A stretch of 64,000 nucleotides of DNA. Origin: Paguma larvata. Its lineage: Eukaryota; Chordata; Mammalia; Carnivora; Viverridae. This document shows, in pieces, positions 35,626 through 47,595 of the stretch. The stretch covers positions 67,842,500 to 67,906,499 of the forward strand of contig CM057827.1 in the NCBI GenBank assembly GCA_030068075.1. The letters are read 5' to 3'. The notes under the pieces were generated by a model. It saw nothing but the letters and a program-made list of their open reading frames with translations. It was not told where the DNA came from and did no database searches. Position numbers and translations under genes: made by a program. Every line of letters begins with the position of its first letter. Within the stretch, counting starts at the first letter, position 1.

Positions 35626-36204
35626 TAACTAGGTCTAAAAGGTACCATTGTTTGTAGGTAAACTATTACTTTATGTACCAAGAAAGAAAAAAGTGTAGAA
35701 GAATATGTATCTTAAATCACTGCAATATATTGTTATTAGATAAGTAAATTTAGTATAAGCTTTTCATATTGTGATTCTTTTAAAGGTAATGTATTTTTAT
35801 TCTTCTGTGTTATATTGCTAATATTTCATAGACTTTACCAGATAAAATATTTATTTTAGAGGAAAAATAAAAGTATGACAAACCATGTATGGAAATATTT
35901 AGTTTGTATACCTATTGTTTTGTCAATTTATAATTTTTGTGGAAGAAATTCTCATTTTAAATTTATAAGGTGAATATTATTTGGCATTCTATTAATTTTG
36001 AACACACTTTCATATATCTCTAACACATTCATAATAATAATATTTAAAAATATGGAAGTGTTTTACAAAACACTAAATTACCCAGCAATAGTTTGTGGTT
36101 ATATTCTTTAGAACCTATAAGACTCTAAAGTGTTTTCCAAATAATCCAAGACTATATATTGTGTTTAATAGAGTTATAATGCTGAGTAGAACATAATAGT
36201 AAAG
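35626..36204. other. AT-rich intron sequence
   Basis: Nothing recognised. Confidence 0.3.
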
Positions 36205-36385
36205 ATAACAGCCTCTGGGATGAAATTGCCTGCATTTAAATCTCAATTCATTCACTTATTCAAGTCACTTTGCCACTCTGTGTCTTCTTTTTCATATCTG
36301 TAAAATGGGGACTACTTCACAGAGTTGAAATTTATGTGAAAAATGCTTGGGACAGTGGCATTTAGCAAGTACATTGTGCTTGCTA
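36205..36385 (+). mobile_element. MIR remnant, sense
   Basis: 'gcctctgggatgaaattgcc', 'caagtcactttgccactctg', 'catatctgtaaaatggggac' and 'gcttgggacagtggcattta' follow MIR order. Confidence 0.7.
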
Positions 36386-37046
36386 ATTTTTTATGTTAAT
36401 TTGATTTTGCATTCCAAGTATTTTTTGAAGTTCCAATCAATTTTATTAACTAGAATTGTTAGTAAGCCCAGTTATTCTAAATTTTACATTTATTTACTTA
36501 TTAGTTTATTTTACTCTTCTTTTAAAATTATAAAAAAAAGACAGACCTGGGCTATTTAATGCAGGACAGAGTGCTCTGGTACAAGTACGATAATTGGTCT
36601 GCACAATAACACCCAACCATCAAGAATGTAAGGAATGATATTTGATCACTCAAGAATATGTGTAGTAATTAAAAATATCTCTTTAACAAATTGTGAAAAA
36701 AGGAAAGTTTTGTCACATGAAGGTAGAAGTTCCAATTCATGTCTGAATTTTATGTGAAACTGCTGTTGCTGGGTAATTTAGATACTAAATTAAAATTTAG
36801 AAATTGACATCAATCATGTATTATTTCACTTTTTAAGTAGGCAGTTTATCTAATTTACTCTTAGATTGATGTTAAAAACGTAAATAATATATGCACAAAA
36901 AGTAAAAAAGTATTAAAAGAATTGAAACCAAGTACTGCACTCCCGTTTCGCTGCTTGACACCTTCCACAGTCCTGCTCCCAGAGACAGTTACTTTGCACT
37001 TTTGGAGCTGTTTTGTAAAACGCTTCCATATTTTTAAATAATACTT

Positions 37047-37273
37047 AATTTTTTTTAATGTTTATTTATTTTTTGACAAAGAGAGAGAGAGAGAGACAGA
37101 CAGAGCGTGAGCACGGAAGGGGCAAAGAGAGAGGGAGACACAGAATCTGAAGCAGGCTCCAGGCTCCGAGCTGTGGGCATGAGAGCCCAACACGGGCTCA
37201 AACCCTCGAACCATGAGAACTTGTGACATGAGCATAAGTCGACGCTCAACCGGCTGAGCCACCTAGGCACCCC
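37047..37273 (-). mobile_element. CAN SINE, antisense, with about 20-bp target-site duplication
   Basis: The flanks at 37027-37046 and 37274-37295 both read CATATTTTT...AAATAATACTT, differing only by two extra T in the right copy. Confidence 0.95.
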
Positions 37274-37295
37274 CATATTTTTTTAAATAATACTT

Positions 37296-38944
37296 TTAAG
37301 CTGTTTGTTGATTTATCAATTTTATCTCTATTTCCCTTTTGATTAGTTGGAGATTTATTATTTTTATGTTTATGTCACCTTGTTCTCTCATATACTTATA
37401 CAGTAGTCACTCCATTTTCTCAATATACGTATCCAGTAATTTTGCCTTAAATCACTGTTATATTATAAATATTACTCCTTTTTGAGTGAAGTAGTGCATT
37501 CTTATTATCTCTTTTGTCCTACCATTTCTCCCTTTTTTCTGTGGTTAGTAATTACCTCATTTTTGTTTGCTTATTTTTTGTGTACCTTACTGTTTTTTCT
37601 CTTAAATTTGTTTCAACATCTGTTTTATGCATATCAGTAATTTCTTTGAATGCTCAAATATGATTTCAAACACTATCAAATATATCTTTGTTTTGTGGAA
37701 GCTTTTCTTTCCATTATGGTCTCTTCTCCATTTAGATTATTTGCTCTCTACTCCTAGAACATACTGAATATCTTAGGACTTCCCTTATCTATTCTGCAGG
37801 GCCAAATCCTTTAGTTCCTGAATCCCATGCCCCCTCTCCTCCTTTTTCCTCTTCTTTTTTTTTTTAAAAGAAATCTTTTATTTTTCAGGTGCTTCTTGAT
37901 AAAGGAGTCATAGAAATTTGCTTACTTGGAAATATCTTATCCCATCATCATTTTAATTGAATACTAGCTTATGTATATAATTGCAGTTTGTAAAATGAGT
38001 TTTCCTCAGAATTATGAAGGCATTATTCCTAAATGTTCTTACTTCTTTTGTTTCTTTCTTTCTTTTTTTTCTTTCTTTCTTTCTTTTTTTTTACATGATA
38101 CATTGTTCTTAGTTTGTGGCTGTAATTGTCCTTTCTATGTCTATGAGGATGGTAATTTTTAAAAAATTTTCTTCTGTTCTTTGTATGGTATTTCCTTCTA
38201 GTACTTTTTTCTGTTTGTTTATATTGGTTTTAGTCTTTCCTGTTGGAGACTTTTCTGAAAGCCTGGACTTAATGAAGTACTATAGATTGGGTTGGAAGCT
38301 GTGTGTCTGAGGACAAGAATTCTTGCTTTGTGAGGCTTTATTAAAGAGCCAGAGTTTTTCTTGGAGGTGCCAAATTGTGGTATCTGTATATCTGTGCTCT
38401 GGAGTCTTAAAAGTTCTCCAGCGAGTTTGCAAATATTCTTTCTGGGTGGTTTAAATCCACCTGCCAACGTGTAGGAACCAGTTAGGGTCTAATTGACCCT
38501 CGTTCCTTGATTTTTATCTGTCTTTTGCTTACTAATTCTAAGTTAGGAACATCTCTGATCTTCTAGAAATGAAAGAAAACATGTGAAATTAGGTTAGTTT
38601 AGCCCGTGTGTAAAAATGTTCTCTGTATAGACTTGTAGAGAATCCCTCAGTATTCATTCCTTACCTTACCTTACCTTACCTCTGCCGTCCTGTGGTTCCA
38701 TTAGGCAAATTATCCTGATCCTGTTGCCTTCTTTTTTCTGCCACTTAGTTTTCAGCTCCCTCTGCTGTGCTGAATCACTAGTCTTCTGCCCGAGTTTTTC
38801 ATTTTCTGTAGCCATGTTTAATTTCTTGTTTGCTGTTGTCTTCCTTACCATTTTCTTTGTCCTTTGGTTGTCCTTTTTTGTCATTTTAGTGGAGTTTCAA
38901 AAGGGAGTGTGCTGAATCTGCCACATTTAACGTAACAGTAACGT
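37296..38944. other. TC-rich intron sequence, possibly old LINE material
   Basis: Much of this is T- and TC-rich with LINE-like wording ('gtttcaacatctgttttatg') but too decayed to classify. Simple repeats: (TTTC)n at 38045-38092 and a CCTTA pentamer run at 38657-38681. No gene seen. Confidence 0.3.
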
Positions 38945-39165
38945 TAATAATAAGTAGCAATTATCCAGTACTTTACCATGTGCTAGATTGGTTCTAAGTA
39001 TTTTAATGTAGATTTTCATTTAATTTTCAAACACATTTCATTAGAAAGACACTAGTTGTTTTCCTCATTTTATAGATGAGGGAACAAAATCAGAAGTAAT
39101 TTGCCTAATACCACGTAACTAGTAAATGGCAGAATGATATGAATCGGGAACTTCTAGAGCCTGAG
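38945..39165 (-). mobile_element. MIR remnant, antisense
   Basis: Complement of MIR: 'agtactttaccatgtgctag', 'cattttatagatgagggaac', 'aatttgcctaataccacgta'. It directly precedes the 5'-inverted L1. Confidence 0.65.
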
Positions 39166-39257
39166 ATTGCTGCTTCATCATTGTAGACCAGAAGACTACA
39201 ATACCTTCATGACATTTAGAGTTACTGAAATGAACATACATCTTAAAAATAACTTTA

Positions 39258-39752
39258 TCCACTTTGGGGAAGTGTCTATTCATATCTTCCGCCCATTTCT
39301 TCACTGGGTTGTTTGTTTTTCGGGTGTGGAGTTTGGTAAGTTCTTTATAGATTTTAGATATTAGAAGATGTGGTACATATATACAATGGACTACTATGTG
39401 GCAATGAGAAAAAATGAAATCTGGCCATGCGTAGCAACATGGATGGAACTGGAGGGTATTATGTTAAGTGAAATAAGTCCGTCAGAAAAAGACAGATACC
39501 ATATGTTTCCACGAATAGGTGGACTTGGTGAGACTAAGCAAAAACCAGGGGGAGGGGAAGAGGGGAAAGAAAAAAAAGACACAGAGAGGGAGGGAGATAA
39601 AACATAAGAGACTCTCAAAGACTAAGAACAAACTGAGGGTGAGGGAGATCAGGGGGGAGAGGGGGTGATGGGCATTAAAAAAGGGCACATGTTGGGATGA
39701 ACACTGGGTATTTTATGTAAACCAATTTGAAAATAAACTATTTTAAATTAAA
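39258..39752 (+). mobile_element. 5'-truncated carnivore L1 tail with 5' inversion
   Basis: Two joined pieces of the L1 3' end in opposite orientation. 39258 to about 39366 is the complement of late ORF2: the minus strand encodes KKWAEDMNRHFPKVD, a typical L1 phrase. From about 39368 the + strand reads on in sense (MWYIYTMDYYVAMRKNEIW... then TWMELEGIMLSEISPSEKD), followed by a GA-rich 3' UTR and an A-rich tail. Candidate target-site duplications are AAAAATAACTTTA (39245-39257) and AAAAATCACTTTA (39753-39765), 12 of 13. The left one starts at a TT|AAAA endonuclease site. This is the known twin-priming structure. Confidence 0.85.
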
Positions 39753-39765
39753 AAAAAATCACTTT

Positions 39766-40319
39766 AAAAAAGGCAAGTCACGAGATCATTTAGAGGAATA
39801 CCTAGTACTTTATGAATATACTACATATAGACACATTCACAAGTGTACATACAGAAGTTACTGAGTCAAGTGTAATTTTTCTGGTAACACAAAATTTAAT
39901 ATAAATATTTATTAGTATTTACCACCATTTTTCTAAGCTTTTTTTTTTTTTTAATGATATTACTGTCTGAACCAGGACACAGTGTTCTACACACTAGGTA
40001 TACCTAAGTAAAATCAGAGGACTGACAAGTTTTAGTTGATCTTATAAAAATTTTTCCTTTATTTAAAAATTTCAAGAAAAGTGGAAATGTTTGTTTGCAA
40101 GATTTAAAGATAATGAATAAATAAAATTTTTATTTAAGAAAATATAGTCAAACACTTCAAATTTAAAACAAACTTAATTCTACTTAGAATATCACTAGCC
40201 AAAAATAAATTCTATTCAATATAGTTTGATTTTTATAATAATAATTATAAAAGAAATAAATCATTTCTATTTGTATAATTTTTTTTTTGTCCTTCTATTT
40301 CTCCAGTATAGAGAGAAAC
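39766..40319. other. AT-rich intron sequence
   Basis: T-run at about 39939-39952. No gene or repeat assigned. Confidence 0.3.
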
Positions 40320-40500
40320 GTATTGCCTTCCTGCTGAGGATATAATTTCTGAATCTAGGCGATGTACTGTCAGCACAGTGAAACAGGAAATTATTCTCCT
40401 GTGTCAGCTGCTGCTGTTAAAGAATAAAGAAGGTTTGGGATAGGATGCAATTCTATTATCTCTACTCACAAATCTCATTGGCATGCAGATAGATTTTAAA
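40320..40500. promoter_or_regulatory. Candidate conserved regulatory block
   Basis: Balanced-composition sequence within a very AT-rich area, with no recognised repeat. It contains CAGCTG (40405-40410) within 'gtgtcagctgctgctgttaa', and 'gatgtactgtcagcacagtg' just before. 'attggcatgcagatag' near the end has a POU-like core. Enhancer function is inference. Confidence 0.35.
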
Positions 40501-40739
40501 TTCAAGATAGTTCAAAGTATTTTGTGACAAGAGATACTCTCTGCCCTCAGTTCTTGCTCTACTCCCTCTAAAATTCCCAAGTATATTTCAAAAGCCCATG
40601 CTTTTTTCCTGTTTCAGTAGCAGTAGTCCTCCTCCAACTTGTTTATGAGATAGAACATGTGTAAATCATTATATTCTTCAGGACAATGGGAACACTGGTA
40701 TAGTGCTTAAACTTAACATTAGTAAAGCAGCAGCAGTGA

Positions 40740-40870
40740 CAATAATAATAGTAGCTAATAATTACGTGAAACTTAACTGTGAGCCAGAAACAGTTATAAC
40801 TACATTCTTTGTACATATTAACTGAATTAGTCTACACAGTAATCCTGTGACATAAAGTGATTTGGTCAAA
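40740..40870 (-). mobile_element. MIR remnant, antisense
   Basis: 'agctaataattacgtgaaac' through 'tgtacatattaactgaatta' and 'cagtaatcctgtgacataaa' match the complement of the MIR 3' half. Confidence 0.5.
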
Positions 40871-41055
40871 GCGTATATGTATGCATGTTACATATATATG
40901 TGTATGTGTGTATGCATATATACATATCCATAAATATATGGAGACACATTAATTATATTACTTGGAAATGTATATATAGTATATACAAATATATTCATAT
41001 ATAGTATATACAAATATATTCATATATAGTATATACAAATATATTCATATTTGTT
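40870..41055. repeat. AT/TG-rich simple sequence with a 25-bp tandem repeat
   Basis: 40870-40960 is TATG/TATA simple sequence. From 40981 a 25-bp unit (ATATACAAATATATTCATAT + ATAGT) repeats exactly at 40981-41005 and 41006-41030. A third copy at 41031-41055 diverges only in its last four to five bases, and a partial copy precedes it. Confidence 0.9.
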
Positions 41056-42794
41056 ATATATGTAAATAATTTTTTACCTGTAAACTTAAAGGCATAGATG
41101 GGATTTGCTCATAGCCTGCCCCTAAGGTCTGTCCTCATAGCTACCATGTTATGCTAATAGAGTATATTCTAGTATAGGCAATTAGTAACAAGTTATCAAA
41201 TACTAAAAATTAGATAAAATGTCAAAATTAGGTTATTTTATCCCTTAATCTAATGTTATATGAATTGGGTAAAGACTGCTGCTACTTGAGTTTTATGTCC
41301 AAAAGTCTCAGGAAGTAGTAGGTCACCACTTTGTTGATAGTCTCTATGCTTTGTCTTTACATGAAATAGTAACAAATTTATTTTATTCAATAAAGTTTTA
41401 CTAAGTTATCACAATGAATGATTTCAATATTCCTATAACTTTGTGATAGAGGAAACTATAACATCCATTCTTTATTGTTTGAGAAATTATTATAAGAACA
41501 TGTATTATTAAATATGATAAAATACATAGTAGACATTATAAGGAATTCTGAGAGACTCATGTGCATTTTTAGCATCCTTAAATTAGGGGATGATCTTAGA
41601 GCCATGAAAAAGTGGGTTTTATTTTAAGCATCATTATAAAGTATAAATTTGGTATATGATCTCTCTTGGATATTATTCATGGATATGTAGATTTGAAAAT
41701 GTCGACAGCAATTGATAATAAGAGAGTCTCAAATATAAGCCTGTCTACATCATATAAAAATGGTATTAAAATTCATAGTTATCCCATATTTTTAAAAATG
41801 GATGTTCAGTATCTTTTCCAGAATTACGGGAACCAGTAGAGTATTTAATAAACATTAAGCATAAGATTAATTCCACATTGTTGGATCCAAACCAGACTTT
41901 ATCTAAGTATTCTCTTTAACACAGCTATCAGGGCATTTCATATTTTCCTAATAAAGGTGATTATTTGTCATTTTACAAAAGATGCATTAGAGTCCTAAAT
42001 ATTACTGAAGCATATTCAAAAATAAATTGAATAATGATTGCACAGAGATATACATGAATCTACACACTTTAGAAAAATGCATGTATATATTTTTGACTTT
42101 AAAGAGTGGAAAACTATTTCCTTCTCTTGGTGAAAATTCATCTCATAGTTAATTTAAAATTTCCTTGTCCATATTAATTTTCTGTTGCATCCAGAAACGT
42201 ATATAGGTAGGGAGGAAAAACTTATCCTTGCATTCTTTTGATCAGGAGTTTTCTATTTCGATTTGCTGAGACAATATCACCTAGTTCCATCCTAATATCA
42301 TCAGGTAGGCAAGGAAATTTTAGAATTATTAAAGTATAGCATGAATATTTTTTAAAAAATTAACCTCAAACTCTTGATACTGTTATATCCATGGCATTAT
42401 CTGGGTTTCTGAAATTAAAATAGCACATTAAACCTAACAAAATGTCTTGACCTATTTAAACCTTGTTTCCCAGATACAGCTTTTCTATATATAGATTACA
42501 ATTTTATTGAGTTTTGTGGTATAAATTACCTTTATAAGCATATAGCTTAATGCATACTGTGATCCTACAAACTGGGAATGTTACTTGTGTGTGATGAAAG
42601 CAAGTTTGGTTAGCTCCGTGTTTAGATTTATTTCTTACTTTGATCAGGAAGTGCCTCGTATGCTCCTTCACTGTATTCCATTTCAAGTGCAATAGCTTGA
42701 AAAAGAAGCTTCAGAATGAAAATATTTTTGGTAAGACTAAAAAATAGCTTTACAAAAGAATGTCAGTGAAAAAATGTGGAACAAAAAAGTTTTA
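41056..42794. other. AT-rich intron sequence
   Basis: No gene or clear repeat in about 1.7 kb. Confidence 0.3.
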
Positions 42795-42930
42795 CCTTGA
42801 TAAACTCATTTGCATATCAGCCATCATAACAGTGTTACCGTTGTGTCTCTACCTGTATTGCACGGGAGTCACCATATTTTAAAATTAGATACTATGTGTC
42901 TCTTGCATAATTTACTTTCAGGACAATTGC
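42795..42930. promoter_or_regulatory. Candidate regulatory block with POU octamer
   Basis: A perfect inverse octamer ATTTGCAT (42808-42815), then YCAY-rich 'cagccatcataacagtgtta' and 'tgtattgcacgggagtcacc'. No repeat recognised. Confidence 0.3.
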
Positions 42931-43037
42931 TGAAAAAACAATATCGTTATCATTTACATTTAGGTTTCTAGACCTATTTCTATTTCTATATAATTACTCT
43001 AAACGTGTTACTTTCTGACATTTAATATAACAACCAC

Positions 43038-45046
43038 TTTTTTTTTAATTAACAAACTTCAATTTGTAGAGCAGTTTCAAGTCTGCAGAAAAATTTACTA
43101 GAAAGTCCAAGGAGTTGCCATTTACCCTTTTTTTGCCCCGCCGTTTCCTGTACCTCTAGAACAGTTTCTCCTATTATTAACATCTTTCATTAATGTAGTG
43201 CAGTTGTCACAGTTCATGCACCAGTATTGATACTTTACTGGCTGAAGTCCATAGTTTATATTAGAATTCATGCTTTGTGATTTTACAAATATTATAGTGA
43301 CATATACCCATCATTACAGAATCAGGGGGAATAATTTCTAAGTATCCCCCTTGTGTTCCAGCTGATCATCCCTCCCTTTTCCCCGTGCATTTATCACTCA
43401 TCGTTTTACTGTCTTTATAGTTTTGCCTTTTCCAGAATATATTTGGAATCATACAGATTGGCTGTATTTCACTTCGCAATATGCGTTTAAGGTTTTTTTT
43501 TTAATGTCTCTTGGTGCCATGATAGCTCATTTCTTTTTATCACTGAATAATATTCTGTAATATGAATATACCACATTTTGTTAATTCATTCACCTGTTGA
43601 AAAACATCTTGGTTGCTTCTAAGTTTTTGCAATTATGAAGAAAACTGCTATAAATATTTGTGTGTAGAGTTTTGTGTGGACCTGAGTTTTCAACCCTTGT
43701 TCCTGTAAATACCGAGGAGTGTGATTGCTGGATCATGTGGTAAGAGTATATTCGGTTTGAAGGAAACTGCCAAACATTTTCCAAAATAGCTGTACCACCT
43801 TTGTTCCACTAGCAATGAATAAGAATTTCTGTTGTTCTACATCCTAGTTAGCATTTGGTGTTGTCAGTGTTTTGGATTTTAGCATTCTTATAGGTGTGTA
43901 GTAGTATCTCATTGTTTTTTTAAATTCATAATTCCCTAATGACATACTCCTATGAGCTGGATTCTGTCCCCCTCCCAAGTTCATATGTTGATGCCTTGAC
44001 CCCTACTGCCTCAAAGTGTGGTCTTGTTTGGAGACAGGTTCCTTACAGAATTAATCAAATTAAAATAAAATTATTACATTGGGTCCTAGTCCAGTATGAC
44101 TAGGGTCCTAAAAAGAAAATTTGGACACAGTGAGATGCATACAGGAAGAATTCCATGGAAACACAAAGACTGTCATCTATAAGCCAAGGACTGTGCCCTG
44201 GAATTTGAATCCTTCCTTCATAGCCCTCAGAAGGAACCAACTCTGCTAACCCCTTGATTTTGGACTTCTAGCCATGAAATTGTGAGAAATTAATTTCTAT
44301 CGCTTAAGCCATTCACTATGTGGTACTTTGTTATAGCAACCTTACCAAGCTAATATACATATGATGTTCAGCATCTTCTCATATGCTTACTTGCCATCAG
44401 TTTATCTTGATGAGGTATGCATTCAGATTTTTTGCCCATTTTTTGTTGTTTTCTCATTGGTAGATTTTAAGGTTCTTTGTATATTCTTTCTTTGTATATT
44501 TGGATGTGTGTTTTGCATATTTTCCCCCATCTGTGGCTTGTTTTTCAATTCTCTTAAAAGTGTGTCTTTGCAACACAGTTTTTAATTTTAATAAATTCTG
44601 ACTTAGTTTTTTTCTTATGCGGATTATGGTTTTGGTGTTGTGTCTTAAAAGTCACTGTCCATCCCAAAGTCATCAAGATATTCTCTTATGTTATATTCTA
44701 GAATTTTGTCTCTTTGATTCATTTTGAGCTAATTTTTATGAAAGTTTTATTATCTGCATCCAGATTCTTTTTTTTGAATGTATATTCTTTTTTTTTTTCA
44801 GCATCCTTTGTTGGAGAAATTATCCTGTCTTCATTGATTTTTTTCATTGAATTTGCTCTATTGTCAAAAATCAGTTGATTCCATTTGTGTGCATTTATTT
44901 CTATTCCCTTCCATCGATCAATTTGTCTGTTCTTTCACCAGTACCGCAGTGTCTTGATTAGTGTGGGCTTAGAGTAAGTCTCGAAGTCTGGTCGTGTCAG
45001 CCTTCCAGCTGTGTTCTTCTCCTTTAATATTGTGTTGACAGTCTGG
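43038..45046 (-). mobile_element. Old L1 (L1M type), antisense, split by an LTR
   Basis: Complement of L1 3' UTR and ORF2 in order: 'ttgtagagcagtttcaagtc', 'actgaataatattctgtaat', 'caattatgaagaaaactgct', 'gtgtgattgctggatcatgt', 'ccttccatcgatcaatttgt', 'tttaatattgtgttgacagt'. It is interrupted at 43947-44356. Many stops; no intact reading frame. The SINE at 45056 abuts its far end. Confidence 0.85.
43947..44356 (+). mobile_element. MLT1-type (MaLR) solo LTR inserted in the L1
   Basis: A 410-bp insert starting 'ctcctatgagctggattctg' with 'aagttcatatgttgatgcct' and ending 'cacttaagcc'-like sequence, 'gtggtactttgttatagcaa' and 'ccaagctaatat'. This matches the MLT1/MaLR LTR layout as I remember it. 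The 5-bp sequence ACATA flanks both sides (43942-43946 and 44357-44361), as expected for an LTR element, and the L1 text resumes across the gap. No internal retroviral genes are present, only an LTR. Confidence 0.75.
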
Positions 45047-45055
45047 CTAACATTT

Positions 45056-45246
45056 GTTTATAAATGTTTGTTTACATATTTTTGAGAGAGAGAGGGCACA
45101 GTTGGGGAGGGGCACCGAGAGAGGGAGACACAGAATCTGAAGCAGAGAATCTGAAGCAGGCTCCAAGCTCTGAACTGTCAGTGCAGAGCCTGCTGTGGGG
45201 CTGAAACTAAAACTGAGAGATCACGACCGGAGCCTCGTAGGTGCCC
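45056..45246 (-). mobile_element. CAN SINE, antisense, with 9-bp target-site duplication
   Basis: CTAACATTT at 45047-45055 and 45247-45255. An internal direct duplication of GAATCTGAAGCA lies near 45133-45160. It lacks part of the head. Confidence 0.88.
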
Positions 45247-45255
45247 CTAACATTT

Positions 45256-45464
45256 CTTTTTAATTTTTGAGACAGGGAGGTATAGAGCGTGAGCAGGGAT
45301 GGTGCAGAGAGAGAGAGAGAGGGAGATAGAGAATCTCAGGCAGCCTCTGTGCTGACAGCAAGGAGCCTGACGCAGGTCTTGATCTCATGAACTGTGAGAT
45401 GATGGCCTGAGCTGGAATCAAGAGTCAGGACCTTAACCAACTCAGTCACCCAGGTGCTGCCCCC
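45256..45464 (-). mobile_element. Older CAN SINE, antisense
   Basis: It directly follows the previous SINE: 'tttttaatttttgagacagg', a GA block, 'ctcatgaactgtgagatgat', and head complement 'aaccaactcagtcacccagg'. More diverged, with no clear duplication of its own. Confidence 0.88.
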
Positions 45465-47595
45465 TCACTGACATGATTTACTAACAGCGAATTAACATGT
45501 GAGTTTGGATGACTTAAGTTTGTATGCTTTTCCTTACTTTCCATTTAATTTATAACTTACAGTATTTATTCTTCTATCCTTTTAAAGAGATTAGGAAAAA
45601 AGGTATAAATAGAGAACTTAGTTTTGTTATTTCGACTCACATTTTCTATTCATTATGTTGTATCTCTGAGAAGGACTGATGAAATGTATGTCGAATATGC
45701 ATGGTATAATTTAGGATGATGAATGATTATAAAATGAATGGGGACTTACATAAAGTGTTGTAAAATAACATCGATGTAATAGGAATCTGAATTCTCTAAA
45801 AATGTGACATTTAAACAGAGAGAAAGTTATGTATAATTTAGTCATGATACTCTATTTTAAAGGATATGTCTGAGTTTGTAGGAAATTCCCATTAAATATT
45901 AATTTAAGTATTAAATGACTTGAAAGAGTGTGATTCAGTTTGAGGGAAATTCCTAAGTTATTGACTATTGGTCAGAGCAGAAAATTCTTTAAAATTGTAT
46001 TTTAGATTACTCCATTGTGAATATCGAAAGTGTTCCTTTAAAATAATAAACATTCTAACCTGTTTTTTTTTTCTTTCTTTTTTGCTTTTTCCTTTGCTAG
46101 AGCCTTTTTGTTCTGGAAGTTTTGTTCTTTTAAGTTTAGCATCCTACTTAGGAGATTTTACCTTTTAGCTTGTATACAACCTAGTATTTGTTAGTTTTTG
46201 TAATAAGACCTAGTATTATTTATAAATGTTGAGAATATTTAACTTTTATGTAAGGGAAAATCTAAGGAATTCCTGATAAAATGCCTAGAGTAATATTATT
46301 ACCAGTTGTTTTTAAGAATAAGAAGTAAGACTAATAATGCAGGCATTTAGCCTGACATCCATACAGTATTTTAGATGGAAAGTTAAACTCACTAGCTCAT
46401 TGGTGCTAACCATTTCATAACACTGTATGGACTGTGATGGGGAATTAAGTGGGGATGCAAATATGGAATGGCTTTATTTTTCTCCTATAGTGCCTTTGTT
46501 TACGATTGGTGAAGTTCTTTATTTGTTTCTATACTTGCCTCAAGAAAATGTCATAGCTGTTTGGACACTTCAGGAAATCAGTTTAATCTGACTTTAATCT
46601 GGTAAAGTCAGTTTATTTGACCAGTTTGAATTTTAACCTCATAGCCCAATTTAAAACTTAGCTTTTCCCCTTCTACTCACTGCCACTTGGCTTTTCTAGG
46701 AGATTAGAGTGTGGGAGAGTTGAACCTAGTCATTCAGTCTGTTCACTCCAGTGAGTGGAGTGTGGTCTGCTTTTTCGTTTTTATTCCTATTTATCTTCCT
46801 AGGTTCTGATGCCTAAAGGAGAGGTGGAACGATCTCCTACTTGAGTGGGAGAACTTCAGTTTTCTTTTTTCTGCTCCTCTGCTGAACCCTGACTAGACCT
46901 TAATGCCTTCTGTCGGGGAAAGAGACAAAAACACTGGCTTTCTGATGCAGCTCAGAATGTAAAACTTGTGTCGGAGGTGAGGTATTTTTGGCGTGTCACA
47001 CCATCCAGTTCTGGCTTGTCTTCCACTCTTTTTCAGTTTCTGCCTCTCCAGTATACTCACAGCCTCTGGCTGCTGGGATCCCCATTGTCTGGAGGCTCAA
47101 GTTCAGCTACTTTCACAGTCAAGACACTCTTTGCCATTACAGTAGTCACTCTGGTTCTCTCTACCCTGCTTTCCAGTTTTGAGCCTTTTTTTCCCTCTCC
47201 TCAGATAAGCCTACAGAAGGGGAGAGAGCATGGGGTGATAAGCAAGCATAAATGCAAGCAGAAGTCCAACGAGAGATAGGATAACTGTCTTCCCTTTTGC
47301 TAGTCTTGTGGACCCTCTCTTCCTGGACTTAGATTCTTTGACAAAAATACTGTCCAACTATCTTAAAATCATTGACGCAAACTCTCAAATTGGTTGACTC
47401 ACTCAAAATGAGACAAGGATAGGCAGTTCTGGGATGACAACTGAGGACGGTAAACATGTTTCAGTTCTCACATGTTTGTTTTCTGACTTCTGAGTGTTAA
47501 ATCCTCGATTGATGATTTTTCGTTCTTAGTCTTGAATTGTAATTATCAATCCCACCTCATATTGTTATGTAAATTTTACCATAGTCTCGCTGGTA
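45465..47595. other. Intron sequence; unresolved GC-richer block at about 46640-47350
   Basis: 45465-46640 is AT-rich with nothing recognised. 46640-47350 is GC-richer, with long open stretches (103 codons at 46968-47279), and might be a decayed LTR or other old element. The ORF has no domain I recognise. Confidence 0.3.

Noticed and set aside
39368..39607. 79-codon frame that looks protein-like
   Set aside because: It is the tail of L1 ORF2 running into the L1 3' UTR, not a host gene.
46968..47279. 103-codon + strand frame, possible processed gene piece
   Set aside because: No recognisable domain. The overlapping frame at 46988 is also open, which points to composition rather than coding.
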